Source of the DNA: Bacteroidales bacterium UBA3816
GTDB taxonomy: Bacteria; Bacteroidota; Bacteroidia; Bacteroidales; P3
Direction: 5' to 3'
Length of the DNA stretch: 24,487 nt
NCBI GenBank assembly: GCA_002368955.1
Contig: DFDY01000152.1
Location: 1 to 24,487, forward strand
Under the pieces are notes generated by a model, which saw only the letters and a list, made by a program, of their open reading frames with translations, ran no database searches and had not been told where the DNA came from. The stretch's first letter is position 1. Each line of letters opens with the position of its first letter. Below, piece by piece: positions 8,447-16,124 of this stretch. Both the position numbers and the translations under genes were made by a program.

Positions 8447-10531
8447 CTATTCTGGTTTCTCCTCAGTAGTGGCATTTTCAGATTTGTCATTGTCTGGAGT
8501 GTTTTCGCCAGCTTCTGCCAGTTGCTTCTGCTCTTCCTCTTTCTTCAACTTCTCGGCTTCAATGTCGGCCTCGCGGGGTCCATAAATGCGCTCCAGATCC
8601 TCACGGAAAAGTACCTCTTTCTCATACAGCTGCCCGGCCAATTCATCCATCTGAGGTCTATGGGCCAAGATGATTTCTTTGGCACGCTGATAGGCTTCCT
8701 CCACCATGCGGCGCACCTCCTTGTCAATCACCTCGGCGGTCTTTTCGCTGAAGGGCTTGGTGAAGCCGTAGTCGGTCTGGCCGGTGGAATCGTAGAAACT
8801 CACGTTGCCCACTTCGGGGCTCATACCATAGTAGATGACCATAGACTGGGCCATCTTGGTGGCACGCTCAATGTCGCTGAGGGCTCCAGTGCCAATCTGG
8901 CCGAAGAAAATCTCCTCGGCGGCACGGCCGGCCATGAGGCTGGTCATCTTGTCCTTCATCTGCTCGGTGGTGGTCAGATGGCGTTCGTCAGGAAGGTACC
9001 AGGCGGCTCCCAACGATTCGCCTCTTGGCACGATGGTGACCTTGATAAGCGGGTCGGCCCACCGCAGGAGCCAACTCACCGAGGCGTGGCCGCTCTCGTG
9101 GTAGGCAACCACTCGTTTCTCATGGTCGGTGAGCACCTTGGTGCGCTTCTCCAATCCGCCCACGATGCGGTCAACGGCATCCAGGAAGTCTTGTTTTTCT
9201 ATCTGCTGTTTGTTCTTACGTGCAGCCACCAAGGCGGCTTCGTTGCAAACGTTGGCAATGTCGGCTCCGGAGAATCCAGGAGTCTGCTTGGCCAGAAATT
9301 CGCGGTCGACATACCCTTCGGAGTCTTTATCCTGATTGAGTTTTAGGTTGCGCATATGCACCTCAAAGATGGCCTTGCGCTCTTCGAGGTCAGGCAGCTC
9401 CACATGAATCTGGCGGTCGAAACGGCCGGCACGCATCAAGGCCTTGTCCAGCACGTCGGCTCGGTTGGTGGCAGCCAACACAATCACGTTGGTGCCGCTG
9501 CTGAATCCGTCCATTTCTGTAAGCAGCTGATTGAGGGTGTTCTCGCGCTCATCGTTGGCATTGCTCAAGCCTGCGCGGCCACGGGCACGTCCCACAGCAT
9601 CAATCTCATCGATGAAAATGATGCAGGGTGCTTTTTTCTTGGCTTCTTCGAAGAGGTCGCGCACACGCGAAGCCCCCACTCCCACAAACATTTCCACAAA
9701 GTCAGAACCCGACATGGAGAAGAACGGCACGTTGGCTTCGCCTGCCACAGCTTTGGCCAAGAGGGTCTTACCGGTGCCCGGAGGACCTACCAGCAGCACA
9801 CCCTTGGGTATCTTGCCGCCGAGGTCGGTGTAGCGTTTGGGATTTTTTAGGAAGTCCACCACCTCCATCACCTCTTCCTTGGCTCCGGCCAGTCCGGCCA
9901 CGTCCTTGAAGGTAACATTGGTGGGAGTCTTGCCGTCATACATCTTGGCTTTGTTCTTACCCACGCCAAAGATGCCGCCGCCGCCCATCTGGCGCTGGGC
10001 CGTACGGTTCATGATGATAAAGAAGATAATAAGCAGCAGGAAAGGGCCGAAGAAGACCAGAATGTCGCGCCAAGGGCTTGTACGCTTCTCGGGAACCACA
10101 TCGATGAAGGTGCCTGTCTCTTCCTCAATCTTTTCTATCTCCTTCTCAAAACCCTCTATGGTGACGAACCTGTACTCGTAGTAGCCAGTAGTCACCTGTT
10201 GACTCATCATATTCTTGGATTTGAGGTCCTTGTAGGCCGTGTCGTTCTTTACGGCTGTGGCCTTCATGTGAATCTCGGCATACTCCTGATTTACCACCAC
10301 AATCTTGCTGTAGTCCTGTTTTGTCAGGATATATTCGAATTTCGCTTTCTTAATTGTCTTGGGACCTCCCTGACTGTCCTGGCTGAGGAGCATGCTCCCC
10401 AAAGCCACGATGATGATGCCGTAGACAGTGTAAAGCACCCAGCTACGCTTGGGCTTCTGCCCGTTGCCCGAAGGCTGAGGCTTGAAAGGGTTTCCCTTAG
10501 GCTGATGATTGTCTTGATTATTTTCTGCCAT
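8447..10531 (-). CDS. ftsH: ATP-dependent zinc metalloprotease FtsH
   Basis: The 694-residue protein has an N-terminal transmembrane helix (about 32-50), a periplasmic domain (about 51-155) and a second helix (about 156-174). The AAA+ module has Walker A GPPGTGKT (249-256), Walker B IIFIDE (304-309) and the second region of homology ATNRADVLDKALMRAGRFDR. The M41 zinc site is HESGH (478-482), where the usual motif is HEAGH, so Ala-to-Ser at a non-ligand position. A charged low-complexity C-terminal tail follows (KKEEEQKQL). It forms a hexamer in the inner membrane and degrades misfolded membrane proteins and short-lived regulators. The rsfS-ftsH-cdsA order is one I associate with Bacteroidota genomes. 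No typical promoter is visible in the 73-bp gap after rsfS, so read-through is likely. Confidence 0.97.
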   Translation of the reverse strand: MAENNQDNHQPKGNPFKPQPSGNGQKPKRSWVLYTVYGIIIVALGSMLLSQDSQGGPKTIKKAKFEYILTKQDYSKIVVVNQEYAEIHMKATAVKNDTAYKDLKSKNMMSQQVTTGYYEYRFVTIEGFEKEIEKIEEETGTFIDVVPEKRTSPWRDILVFFGPFLLLIIFFIIMNRTAQRQMGGGGIFGVGKNKAKMYDGKTPTNVTFKDVAGLAGAKEEVMEVVDFLKNPKRYTDLGGKIPKGVLLVGPPGTGKTLLAKAVAGEANVPFFSMSGSDFVEMFVGVGASRVRDLFEEAKKKAPCIIFIDEIDAVGRARGRAGLSNANDERENTLNQLLTEMDGFSSGTNVIVLAATNRADVLDKALMRAGRFDRQIHVELPDLEERKAIFEVHMRNLKLNQDKDSEGYVDREFLAKQTPGFSGADIANVCNEAALVAARKNKQQIEKQDFLDAVDRIVGGLEKRTKVLTDHEKRVVAYHESGHASVSWLLRWADPLIKVTIVPRGESLGAAWYLPDERHLTTTEQMKDKMTSLMAGRAAEEIFFGQIGTGALSDIERATKMAQSMVIYYGMSPEVGNVSFYDSTGQTDYGFTKPFSEKTAEVIDKEVRRMVEEAYQRAKEIILAHRPQMDELAGQLYEKEVLFREDLERIYGPREADIEAEKLKKEEEQKQLAEAGENTPDNDKSENATTEEKPE

Positions 10532-10604
10532 ATAAAATATTATATAGTTTCATAAAATTAAATAGCGTCCACCTCGTTCCCTTGGTGGCTGAAGGCGGCA
10601 TCTT

Positions 10605-10961
10605 TTATTTGCCCCCAATCTCCATCCGTGCGGCATCGGCCCAAAGCTGTTCCAGACGGTAGAAATTGCGCCTCTCTTGCTGAAAGATGTGAACCACTAC
10701 ATCGAAATAGTCCATCAATATCCATTCGGCATTGTTATAGCCCTCCACCTTCGAGGGATTCAGGCCGGTGGCTTTCTTTACCACCTCATGCACATGGTCG
10801 CTCAGCGAACTCACATGCGACGGCACGTTGCCCGATGCAATCACGAAAAAAGCGCATGGTGCCGAGGGCAGCCCGCGCAAGTCTAGTATTTGTACGTCGT
10901 TGCCCTTCTTCTCGTCCAGGGCCTGTGCGGCCAATTTGGCCAGTACTTCTGATTCAGTCAT
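10605..10961 (-). CDS. rsfS: Ribosome silencing factor RsfS
   Basis: This 118-residue protein has the RsfS/Iojap fold. The conserved block EGYNNAEWILMDYFDVVVHI is followed by RRNFYRLEQLW near the C terminus, and the N-terminal part reads VQILDLRGLPSAPCAFFVIA. RsfS binds ribosomal protein L14 (uL14) and blocks joining of the 30S and 50S subunits under starvation. Its start codon overlaps the end of tsaE by 8 bp, which indicates translational coupling. The length matches the family (about 105-120 aa). Confidence 0.95.
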   Translation of the reverse strand: MTESEVLAKLAAQALDEKKGNDVQILDLRGLPSAPCAFFVIASGNVPSHVSSLSDHVHEVVKKATGLNPSKVEGYNNAEWILMDYFDVVVHIFQQERRNFYRLEQLWADAARMEIGGK

Positions 10962-11379
10962 TAATTATGTTTGCTGTTAGTATTCTTACTTTGTTTTTTT
11001 CTTCTATTTCCACCCGCACATAGTGTTCGGGCAGCAATTCCTCAATTTTTTCGGTCCATTCAGTAAACACCCAGTCGCCACTGTAGAAATATTCTTCATA
11101 GCCGATGTCATAGGCCTCGTCCAAGTTTTTCAACCGGTAGAAGTCAAAGTGGTAGACTGGCTCCCCAGCGGCGGTGCTATATGAGTTGATGATGGCGAAG
11201 GTGGGGCTGCACACATTGTCTTCCACCCCTAAGTGACGGCATACCTCCTTGATGAGGGTCGTTTTGCCCACCCCCATCTTGCCAAAGAAGGCAAAGAACC
11301 GTTCGCCGGAGAAAGTCTCCAATAATTCCTTGGCCACCACGGGCACCTCGGCTGTGCTGTCGAATGTCCTTTTCATCAC
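10954..11379 (-). CDS. tsaE: tRNA threonylcarbamoyladenosine biosynthesis ATPase TsaE
   Basis: The 141-residue protein has the P-loop GKMGVGKTT (33-41) and the TsaE motifs SPTFAIINSY and HFDFYRL, then a conserved FTEWTEKIEELLP. TsaE works with TsaB and TsaD to place the t6A modification at position 37 of ANN-decoding tRNAs and acts as the ATPase that resets the complex. It lies 16 bp after the DUF4293 gene and overlaps rsfS by 8 bp. Confidence 0.95.
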   Translation of the reverse strand: MMKRTFDSTAEVPVVAKELLETFSGERFFAFFGKMGVGKTTLIKEVCRHLGVEDNVCSPTFAIINSYSTAAGEPVYHFDFYRLKNLDEAYDIGYEEYFYSGDWVFTEWTEKIEELLPEHYVRVEIEEKNKVRILTANIIND

Positions 11380-11395
11380 ACTTTCTCCTTTTGTT

Positions 11396-11929
11396 CTATC
11401 TTAGTCGGTCGGCAGCGCGCACTTTCTCCTCGTCGGACTTGATGGAACGCTGAGCCAGAAACAGCAGAACAGCAGCCACGATGGGCAGGAAAGCTCCCAA
11501 GGCGTAGTGCGTTTGAATGTCGGTGCAGGCCATTGGGGTGGTGACCGTTTTGATATACTTATCCACTGCCCAGATGAAAATCAGAAAGATGTCCACAACG
11601 CACAGCAGGAACCCTACTGCCACCACCTTCATCTGGGTGGTGCGTTTCTTATAAATAAAGATGCTCACCAGGCTTATGGCGATGGAGAGGAGTGTCAGTA
11701 CCATTAGCGGCCAAGTCTTGATGAACCCTTTCTGTCCCATGGTGACTGGCTGGCCGTTGAGAATTTCGTTCATCATCTCGGGATTGTCCTTTGGGATGAG
11801 GTTCAAAGCCCCGCTCACTGGTACACCCAGCGGGGCCTTGGCGTTAAAAGTAGCAATGGGAAAGGCAAAGCACAGCACCAGCGCACATGCTGCCAGAAAC
11901 AAAAATAGCGATTGTTTTCTTTGTATCAT
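11396..11929 (-). CDS. DUF4293 family membrane protein
   Basis: This is a 177-residue protein with four predicted membrane segments (about 8-26, 72-91, 100-122 and 144-160). It starts MIQRKQSLFLFLAACALVL and ends KVRAADRLR, both features of the Bacteroidota-specific DUF4293 family (typical start MIQRIQT, typical end SADRLR). Its function is unknown. It lies between the DoxX-type gene (61 bp upstream) and tsaE (16 bp downstream), consistent with shared transcription. Confidence 0.82.
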   Translation of the reverse strand: MIQRKQSLFLFLAACALVLCFAFPIATFNAKAPLGVPVSGALNLIPKDNPEMMNEILNGQPVTMGQKGFIKTWPLMVLTLLSIAISLVSIFIYKKRTTQMKVVAVGFLLCVVDIFLIFIWAVDKYIKTVTTPMACTDIQTHYALGAFLPIVAAVLLFLAQRSIKSDEEKVRAADRLR

Positions 11930-11990
11930 TATCAGTTGTTTTAGTTTCCTGTCGTAATGTCTTAATAAAGAATGTAAACAATAAAGTGGT

Positions 11991-13136
11991 TTAGTTCAAC
12001 TCTACGTCAAGCACGTTGCGGGCTTTTTTGTAGTGCCACTTCCCAATCACCTTGCCCTCCTTCATGAGCATATAGCCAGGGTTGGAACGCAGGATGGTCT
12101 TGATGGCTGTGGCATCGGCAAAGAAAAATTCCAAGTCATCCAACTCGTTCTGGTGCATGAAGTCTTGCAGTTGCTCAGGCAGCACGCTGCTCAGAAGCAC
12201 CATCTGTATGCCATTCCTGTCGCAGAAATCGCGCATCCGCTGGAGTGAGCGGACAGCCTGCTCGTCCAACTTCTCAAGGTTGTAGAGAGTGGTAATCATC
12301 AGGTACTGGTCCGAGACAATCAGTTCTTGGGCGTGGTCAGCCATTTCCAAGTCCAGCATTGCAAAGCCGTCGGCCTTGATCTCGTGCGGGTCTTCCACAC
12401 GGCTGCTCTCCCATTCCCACTGCTCCTCCCACGCGGAGTCCTCCATCCGCTTCATCAAGTCCTCCGAGAGGAACTCCTCAGTCTCGCCGGTTGTCTTGTT
12501 CCGGTAGGTCAGATAGCTCTTCACCTTCAGGTTCTCGTCCATGTCCACCATCTGGTTGCCCACCTTCCAGGGACGGAAGTCAATGCAAGGCTCGTTGTTG
12601 ATGTTGAACAGGCCGAAAATGACTATCAGCACAATGGAGAAAATGACCACCAACATGTCGCGCTCGGTGCGTTTCTTGCGCCTCAAATTGCGTGTCAGCA
12701 CAATCCACACGGTCGGAACGTCCAGAATGATATTCTTCCAGAATGTCTGCCAGTTGGTCAGCTTGATGGCATCGCCGAAACAGCCGCAGTCGTCCACCTT
12801 GTTGGTGATGGCATCATACAGCGTGGTGCAGGTGAAGAAAAGCATCATGGCGGCCAGCATCCAGGCCGTAATGCGTCGGAAAGAACCCGTTATCAACATC
12901 ACGCCCACCAAAAACTCCAGTGTAATCAGCAGCATAGAAAGGAAAGGAGTGGCGGGTTCCAGCCATTCAAAACTCAGGCTTCCAAACTGCCAAGCCGTCA
13001 AGTAATCTTCAATCTTAAAGGCTGTTCCCAAGGGGTCTACCCCCTTCACAAAACTCGAAAAGACGAACACAAGCCCCACAAACATGCGTGCTATTACATT
13101 GAGTGTCCAGTTCTGTTTAGTATCTTTTATTTCCAT
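11991..13136 (-). CDS. DoxX/MauE-type membrane protein with C-terminal thioredoxin-like domain (BT_3928-like)
   Basis: The 381-residue protein has four N-terminal membrane helices (about 13-31, 64-83, 90-107, 132-147) forming a DoxX/MauE-like module with the cysteine motif DDCGCFGDA (C117, C119). A fifth helix (about 160-177) leads to a soluble C-terminal region of about 200 residues. That region has a thioredoxin-like ring (LIVSDQYLMITTLYNLE, later GYMLMKEGKVIGKWHY) but no visible CxxC. The family occurs across Bacteroidota next to the DUF1599 gene, as here (43 bp apart). MauE-type proteins are linked to disulfide or redox handling at the membrane, so a redox role is a reasonable inference but unproven. 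Confidence 0.8.
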   Translation of the reverse strand: MEIKDTKQNWTLNVIARMFVGLVFVFSSFVKGVDPLGTAFKIEDYLTAWQFGSLSFEWLEPATPFLSMLLITLEFLVGVMLITGSFRRITAWMLAAMMLFFTCTTLYDAITNKVDDCGCFGDAIKLTNWQTFWKNIILDVPTVWIVLTRNLRRKKRTERDMLVVIFSIVLIVIFGLFNINNEPCIDFRPWKVGNQMVDMDENLKVKSYLTYRNKTTGETEEFLSEDLMKRMEDSAWEEQWEWESSRVEDPHEIKADGFAMLDLEMADHAQELIVSDQYLMITTLYNLEKLDEQAVRSLQRMRDFCDRNGIQMVLLSSVLPEQLQDFMHQNELDDLEFFFADATAIKTILRSNPGYMLMKEGKVIGKWHYKKARNVLDVELN

Positions 13137-13179
13137 AACTCATCTCGATTCTCAATTATTAGTTCTCAATTTTCAATTC

Positions 13180-13731
13180 TCATTGTTCAGACTTCTCCTC
13201 GCGCAGCCTAATCAGGCAGAAAAGCGAGTAGTTGACAATGTCCATATATCCGCCCTCTACTCCCTCGGAGATGATGGTCTTCCCCTGGTGGTCTTCAATC
13301 TGTTTGATTCGGCGGAGTTTCATCAGTATCAGGTCCACCATCGAGCTCACGCGCATCAGCCGCCAGGCCTCGCCATAGTCGTGGTTCTTATCCAGCATCA
13401 GCCGTGTGGCTTTCTCGATATGCTTGTCGTACAGGTTCATTGTAACCCCCAACTCCAGTTCTTGCTCCCCCTCCGGGCCAAGCTCTAGCTGCATCAGGGC
13501 AATTACTGCGTAGTTCACCATGGCCACAAACTCTGGCTCAACCCCGTCACCCACACGGCTTTCGCCACTCTCCTGAATACTGCGGATGCGGTTGGCCTTG
13601 ATAAAAATCTGGTCAGTCAGCGATGGCAGCCGCAGCACGCGCCACGAAGTGCCATAGTCGCGTGTCTTCTTCTCAAAAATATCGCGGCAGCGAGCTATCT
13701 CAGTCTTAAATTCACGGTTCGTATCGGGCAT
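13180..13731 (-). CDS. DUF1599 (Nmad1-type) protein with internal duplication
   Basis: This 183-residue protein is two copies of one module. The first half has KKTRDYGTSWRVLRLPSLTD followed by VNYAVIALMQLELG; the second has DKNHDYGEAWRLMRVSSMVD followed by VNYSLFCLIRLRE. The repeated DYG.(S/A)WR motif, the following helix with basic residues (KANRIRSIQ / KLRRIKQIE) and the conserved D/E..VNY suggest a helical fold with one binding site per copy. DUF1599 has been described as a nucleotide modification-associated domain, but the function in Bacteroidota is not established. It appears to be the first gene of the ten-gene minus-strand unit and is divergent from folP. Confidence 0.85.
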   Translation of the reverse strand: MPDTNREFKTEIARCRDIFEKKTRDYGTSWRVLRLPSLTDQIFIKANRIRSIQESGESRVGDGVEPEFVAMVNYAVIALMQLELGPEGEQELELGVTMNLYDKHIEKATRLMLDKNHDYGEAWRLMRVSSMVDLILMKLRRIKQIEDHQGKTIISEGVEGGYMDIVNYSLFCLIRLREEKSEQ

Positions 13732-13827
13732 ATTTTACAAATTGTTACCTCTTATAACGAAAACTCTCTTTTTTTATTTGCTGTTGCACAATTAAAAAAA
13801 CAAAAAAACGTTTTATAGTCAAACGCA

Positions 13828-13835
13828 CAAAGATA
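13828..13835 (-). promoter_or_regulatory. Candidate -7 box for the ten-gene minus-strand unit
   Basis: TATCTTTG on the minus strand matches the TAnnTTTG consensus and lies about 97 bp upstream of the DUF1599 start, in the A/T-rich divergent region before folP. No TTG was found 17-21 bp further upstream; that position overlaps the folP start. The call rests on the -7 box and context only. No clear plus-strand promoter for folP was seen. Confidence 0.4.
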
Positions 13836-13852
13836 CACATTTTTTTTGAACT

Positions 13853-14737
13853 ATGGACAGTCAGCTGTATTTTTCCCCTTTCAGTGCCACCTTCCGGGGC
13901 CGCCGCATCACTTTCCAACGGCCTGTTATCATGGGCATTCTCAACGCCACCCCTGACTCATTCTATGACGGAGGCCGCTATGTCGCCCCCGCTGCTGTCC
14001 TGGCCCATGCCCAACAACTGTTGGCCGACGGAGCCGACATCATCGACCTCGGGGTGGTCTCCTCTCGCCCCGGAGCCCAACTGCTGGACCCTCAGGAGGA
14101 AGCTCTCCGACTGGTGCCCCTGGTGCGGCTTTTACGTCAGGAACTGCCATCAGGCACCCTCCTCTCTGTCGACACCTGCTACAGCCTTCCTGCCGCCAAG
14201 GCTATTGAGGCCGGGGCCGACATGGTCAACGACATCTCCGGTGGCCAGTTCGACTCCCAGATGTTCCCCACCGTGGCTGCCCTCCGGGTCCCCTATATCC
14301 TCATGCACACCCGTGGTCTTCCCAACGTCATGCAGCAGGCCTCCAACACCCATTATGACGACATAGTGGACGACATAACCTGTTATTTCCAGACCAAGTT
14401 GCAGCAACTCCATTCCCTTGGTCTGAGCGACATTTGGCTCGACCCAGGCTTCGGCTTCGCCAAGACCACCGACCAAAACTATCAGCTCCTCCTCCGTCTC
14501 GGTGAGTTGATAGACCGCTTCCCCACCAACCCCATGCTCACCGCCCTCTCCAACAAGTCGATGATAACCCGTCGTTTGATGGATAATCAAGATGTTTCCG
14601 GCCTTCCTGCATCCGAGTTTGGCACTCTGGCCCTGAACACCCTGGCCCTCAAGGCAGGCACCCGCCTGCTTCGGGTCCACACTCCCCGGCTGGCCAAAAT
14701 CCTACTAGACCTCCTTTATCCTTTTAATGAACAATAA
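13853..14737 (+). CDS. folP: Dihydropteroate synthase
   Basis: The 294-residue TIM-barrel enzyme condenses p-aminobenzoate with dihydropterin pyrophosphate in folate synthesis and is the sulfonamide target. Seen motifs: MGILNATPDSFYDGG (N31), the pABA-loop SSRPGA (70-75), SVDT (D107), ND (N127), DPGFGFAK (D197, K204), ALSNKSMI (K235, S236) and RVHT (R275, H277). Two places differ from the usual family sequence. SRKS is SNKS here (N234 replaces the usual Arg), and the strand before the pABA loop reads DLGVVSSRPG where GG(x)S(T/S)RPG is typical. It is divergent from the DUF1599 gene and 15 bp ahead of cdaA, an arrangement I associate with Bacteroidota. Confidence 0.95.
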   Translation: MDSQLYFSPFSATFRGRRITFQRPVIMGILNATPDSFYDGGRYVAPAAVLAHAQQLLADGADIIDLGVVSSRPGAQLLDPQEEALRLVPLVRLLRQELPSGTLLSVDTCYSLPAAKAIEAGADMVNDISGGQFDSQMFPTVAALRVPYILMHTRGLPNVMQQASNTHYDDIVDDITCYFQTKLQQLHSLGLSDIWLDPGFGFAKTTDQNYQLLLRLGELIDRFPTNPMLTALSNKSMITRRLMDNQDVSGLPASEFGTLALNTLALKAGTRLLRVHTPRLAKILLDLLYPFNEQ

Positions 14738-14752
14738 GCAACACACACAGTC

Positions 14753-15556
14753 ATGCCACTTACATCTATCCCCTTTCCCCAAATCCGTTTTGTCGACATC
14801 CTCGACATCCTCATGGTCGCCATCCTCGTCTACTGGCTTTATCGGCTGGTCCGTGGCACCAACATCATGCGCATCTTCTGGGCCATCATAGTCATCTATC
14901 TGGCCTGGCGCATCTTCGACCTCTTCAACATGCGCCTTTGCAGCCAAATCTTCGGGGGCATCATGAGCATCGGTCTCATATCCCTTGTCATCGTCTTCCA
15001 ACCCGAGATACGCAAATTCCTCCTCTTCGTAGGCACCAAGACCAGCTTGGCGGGCGACTCTTTCATCAAGCGTTTTCGCTTCTGGCGCAACGATGCCAAT
15101 AAAAAGACAGGCCTCAATTTCGACCCCTACGTGCAGGCCTGTATGCACATGTCCCAAAGCAAGACCGGCGCACTCATCATCTTCAAACGCTCCAACGACT
15201 TGGAGGAGATAATCGACACAGGCCAGCGTATCAATGCCGACACCTCCGCTGCCCTCCTCGAAAACCTCTTCTTCAAGAACTCGCCCCTGCACGATGGTGC
15301 CGTCATAGTCCAGGGCAACCGCATCCTGGCCGCCCGCTGCATCCTGCCCGTCACTTCCCGCATGGACATCGACCCCAACCTCGGACTGCGCCATCGCAGT
15401 GCCATCGGCATCTCCGAACAGCTCGACGTCATGAGTGTCATAGTCTCCGAAGAGACCGGTGCTATCTCCTATGTTATTGACGGTCAAATACATCATGATG
15501 TCTCTCCGGTAGATCTGCGCCATGCTCTTGAAAAATACTGCACACCTGACAACTGA
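14753..15556 (+). CDS. cdaA: Diadenylate cyclase CdaA
   Basis: The 267-residue protein has three N-terminal membrane helices (about 15-33, 39-52, 62-82) followed by a DisA_N diadenylate cyclase domain. The two active-site motifs are intact: DGA (181-183, in PLHDGAVIVQGNRILAA) and RHR (213-215, in LGLRHRSAIGIS). It makes c-di-AMP from two ATP at the inner face of the membrane. This second messenger usually controls potassium and osmolyte transport and the cell envelope. No CdaR-like partner gene follows; the next sequence is a decayed island. No intrinsic terminator was recognised after the stop. Confidence 0.95.
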   Translation: MPLTSIPFPQIRFVDILDILMVAILVYWLYRLVRGTNIMRIFWAIIVIYLAWRIFDLFNMRLCSQIFGGIMSIGLISLVIVFQPEIRKFLLFVGTKTSLAGDSFIKRFRFWRNDANKKTGLNFDPYVQACMHMSQSKTGALIIFKRSNDLEEIIDTGQRINADTSAALLENLFFKNSPLHDGAVIVQGNRILAARCILPVTSRMDIDPNLGLRHRSAIGISEQLDVMSVIVSEETGAISYVIDGQIHHDVSPVDLRHALEKYCTPDN

Positions 15557-15630
15557 TTAGTGCTTTCGCATGAGAGCCATCGTCTACTGGCACCCCCGTA
15601 CAGTCCCTCATAAAATACTGTAACCCCACC

Positions 15631-15771
15631 ATGCAGAAAAACACGGACAACAAACTTCAGTCCGCCGCGGCTCCCTCCAAGGCATACACTAAACCACACT
15701 TGCCCATCCCGTTGCAGGTGCAGCTCCTGATAAGCCGCGGGTTGTCGGTACCAGACGCAATTTATGCATAA
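15631..15771 (+). pseudogene. N-terminal stub of an Abi_2 (AbiD/AbiF-like) protein
   Basis: A 46-codon frame encodes KAYTKPHLPIPLQVQLLISR followed by GLSVPDAIYA and then TAA. The pattern KPxLxxxxQxxLLxSRGLxV is how Abi_2 family abortive-infection proteins (normally about 300 residues) begin. The frame stops exactly where the inverted-repeat element at 15763-16001 starts: the stop codon is made by the element's left arm. No continuation of the gene is visible on the far side. The identification rests on a short match, and a chance small ORF cannot be excluded. Confidence 0.5.
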
Positions 15772-16001
15772 AAAATCAAGGCTCTAGTTTGATAAAAGAC
15801 TGATTTTTAGCAGCCTCGAAGAGGCTGAATCTCAATAACCCCATACTAAGCGACCAACGGGAGCGCAGTGTGGGGATAGCGAAACCCCTACTACTCAGCG
15901 TGTCGAAGACACGCCACATTGAGAAATACGAGCAAGAATCAGTCATACTTTGTACTAGAGCGAAAATCAAATAATAATTGCAGTATGATTTTTTTTGCAT
16001 A
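15763..16001 (+). repeat. Nested inverted-repeat element, copy 1 (MITE-like structured repeat)
   Basis: Arms pair outside-in. TATGCATAAAAAATCA (15763-15778) pairs with 15986-16001 (15 of 16 positions), GCTCTAGT (15781-15788) with ACTAGAGC (15954-15961), GACTGATT (15798-15805) with AATCAGTC (15937-15944), and TCTCAAT (15830-15836) with ATTGAGA (15918-15924). Inside are three hairpins: CAGCCTC-GAA-GAGGCTG (15811-15827), CCCCATAC (15839-15846) with GTGTGGGG (15868-15875), and GCGTGTC-GAA-GACACGC (15898-15914). The core is shared with the copy at 23572-23714. The U-G wobble in the CCCC/GGGG stem favours the plus strand as the folded strand. A 74-codon frame on the minus strand covers nearly the whole element but is best read as a by-product of the repeat. 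Confidence 0.75.
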
Positions 16002-16124
16002 CCTTAGCATTTGCAAATAAATACACATAGACGCTTTCTCTTTCTCGGGAGACAATGATAATAAGCCTCTTGATGCAAGTCGGGACATTTTCCGTGGCAC
16101 ACTCAAGGGGCGTTTCTATTGCAT

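Noticed and set aside
12327..13211. 294-codon plus-strand frame antisense to the DoxX-type gene
   Set aside because: His/Gln-rich shadow without features; the opposite strand has a clear membrane protein.
14705..15523. 272-codon minus-strand frame antisense to cdaA
   Set aside because: Acidic, Asp/Glu/Val-rich shadow of the cdaA codons; cdaA has both catalytic motifs.
15776..16000. 74-codon minus-strand frame covering the structured repeat
   Set aside because: It follows the boundaries of the inverted-repeat element almost exactly and runs against the strand favoured by the wobble pairs, so it is more likely a by-product of the repeat than a gene. Recurrence of the same frame in other genomes would only show that the repeat recurs.
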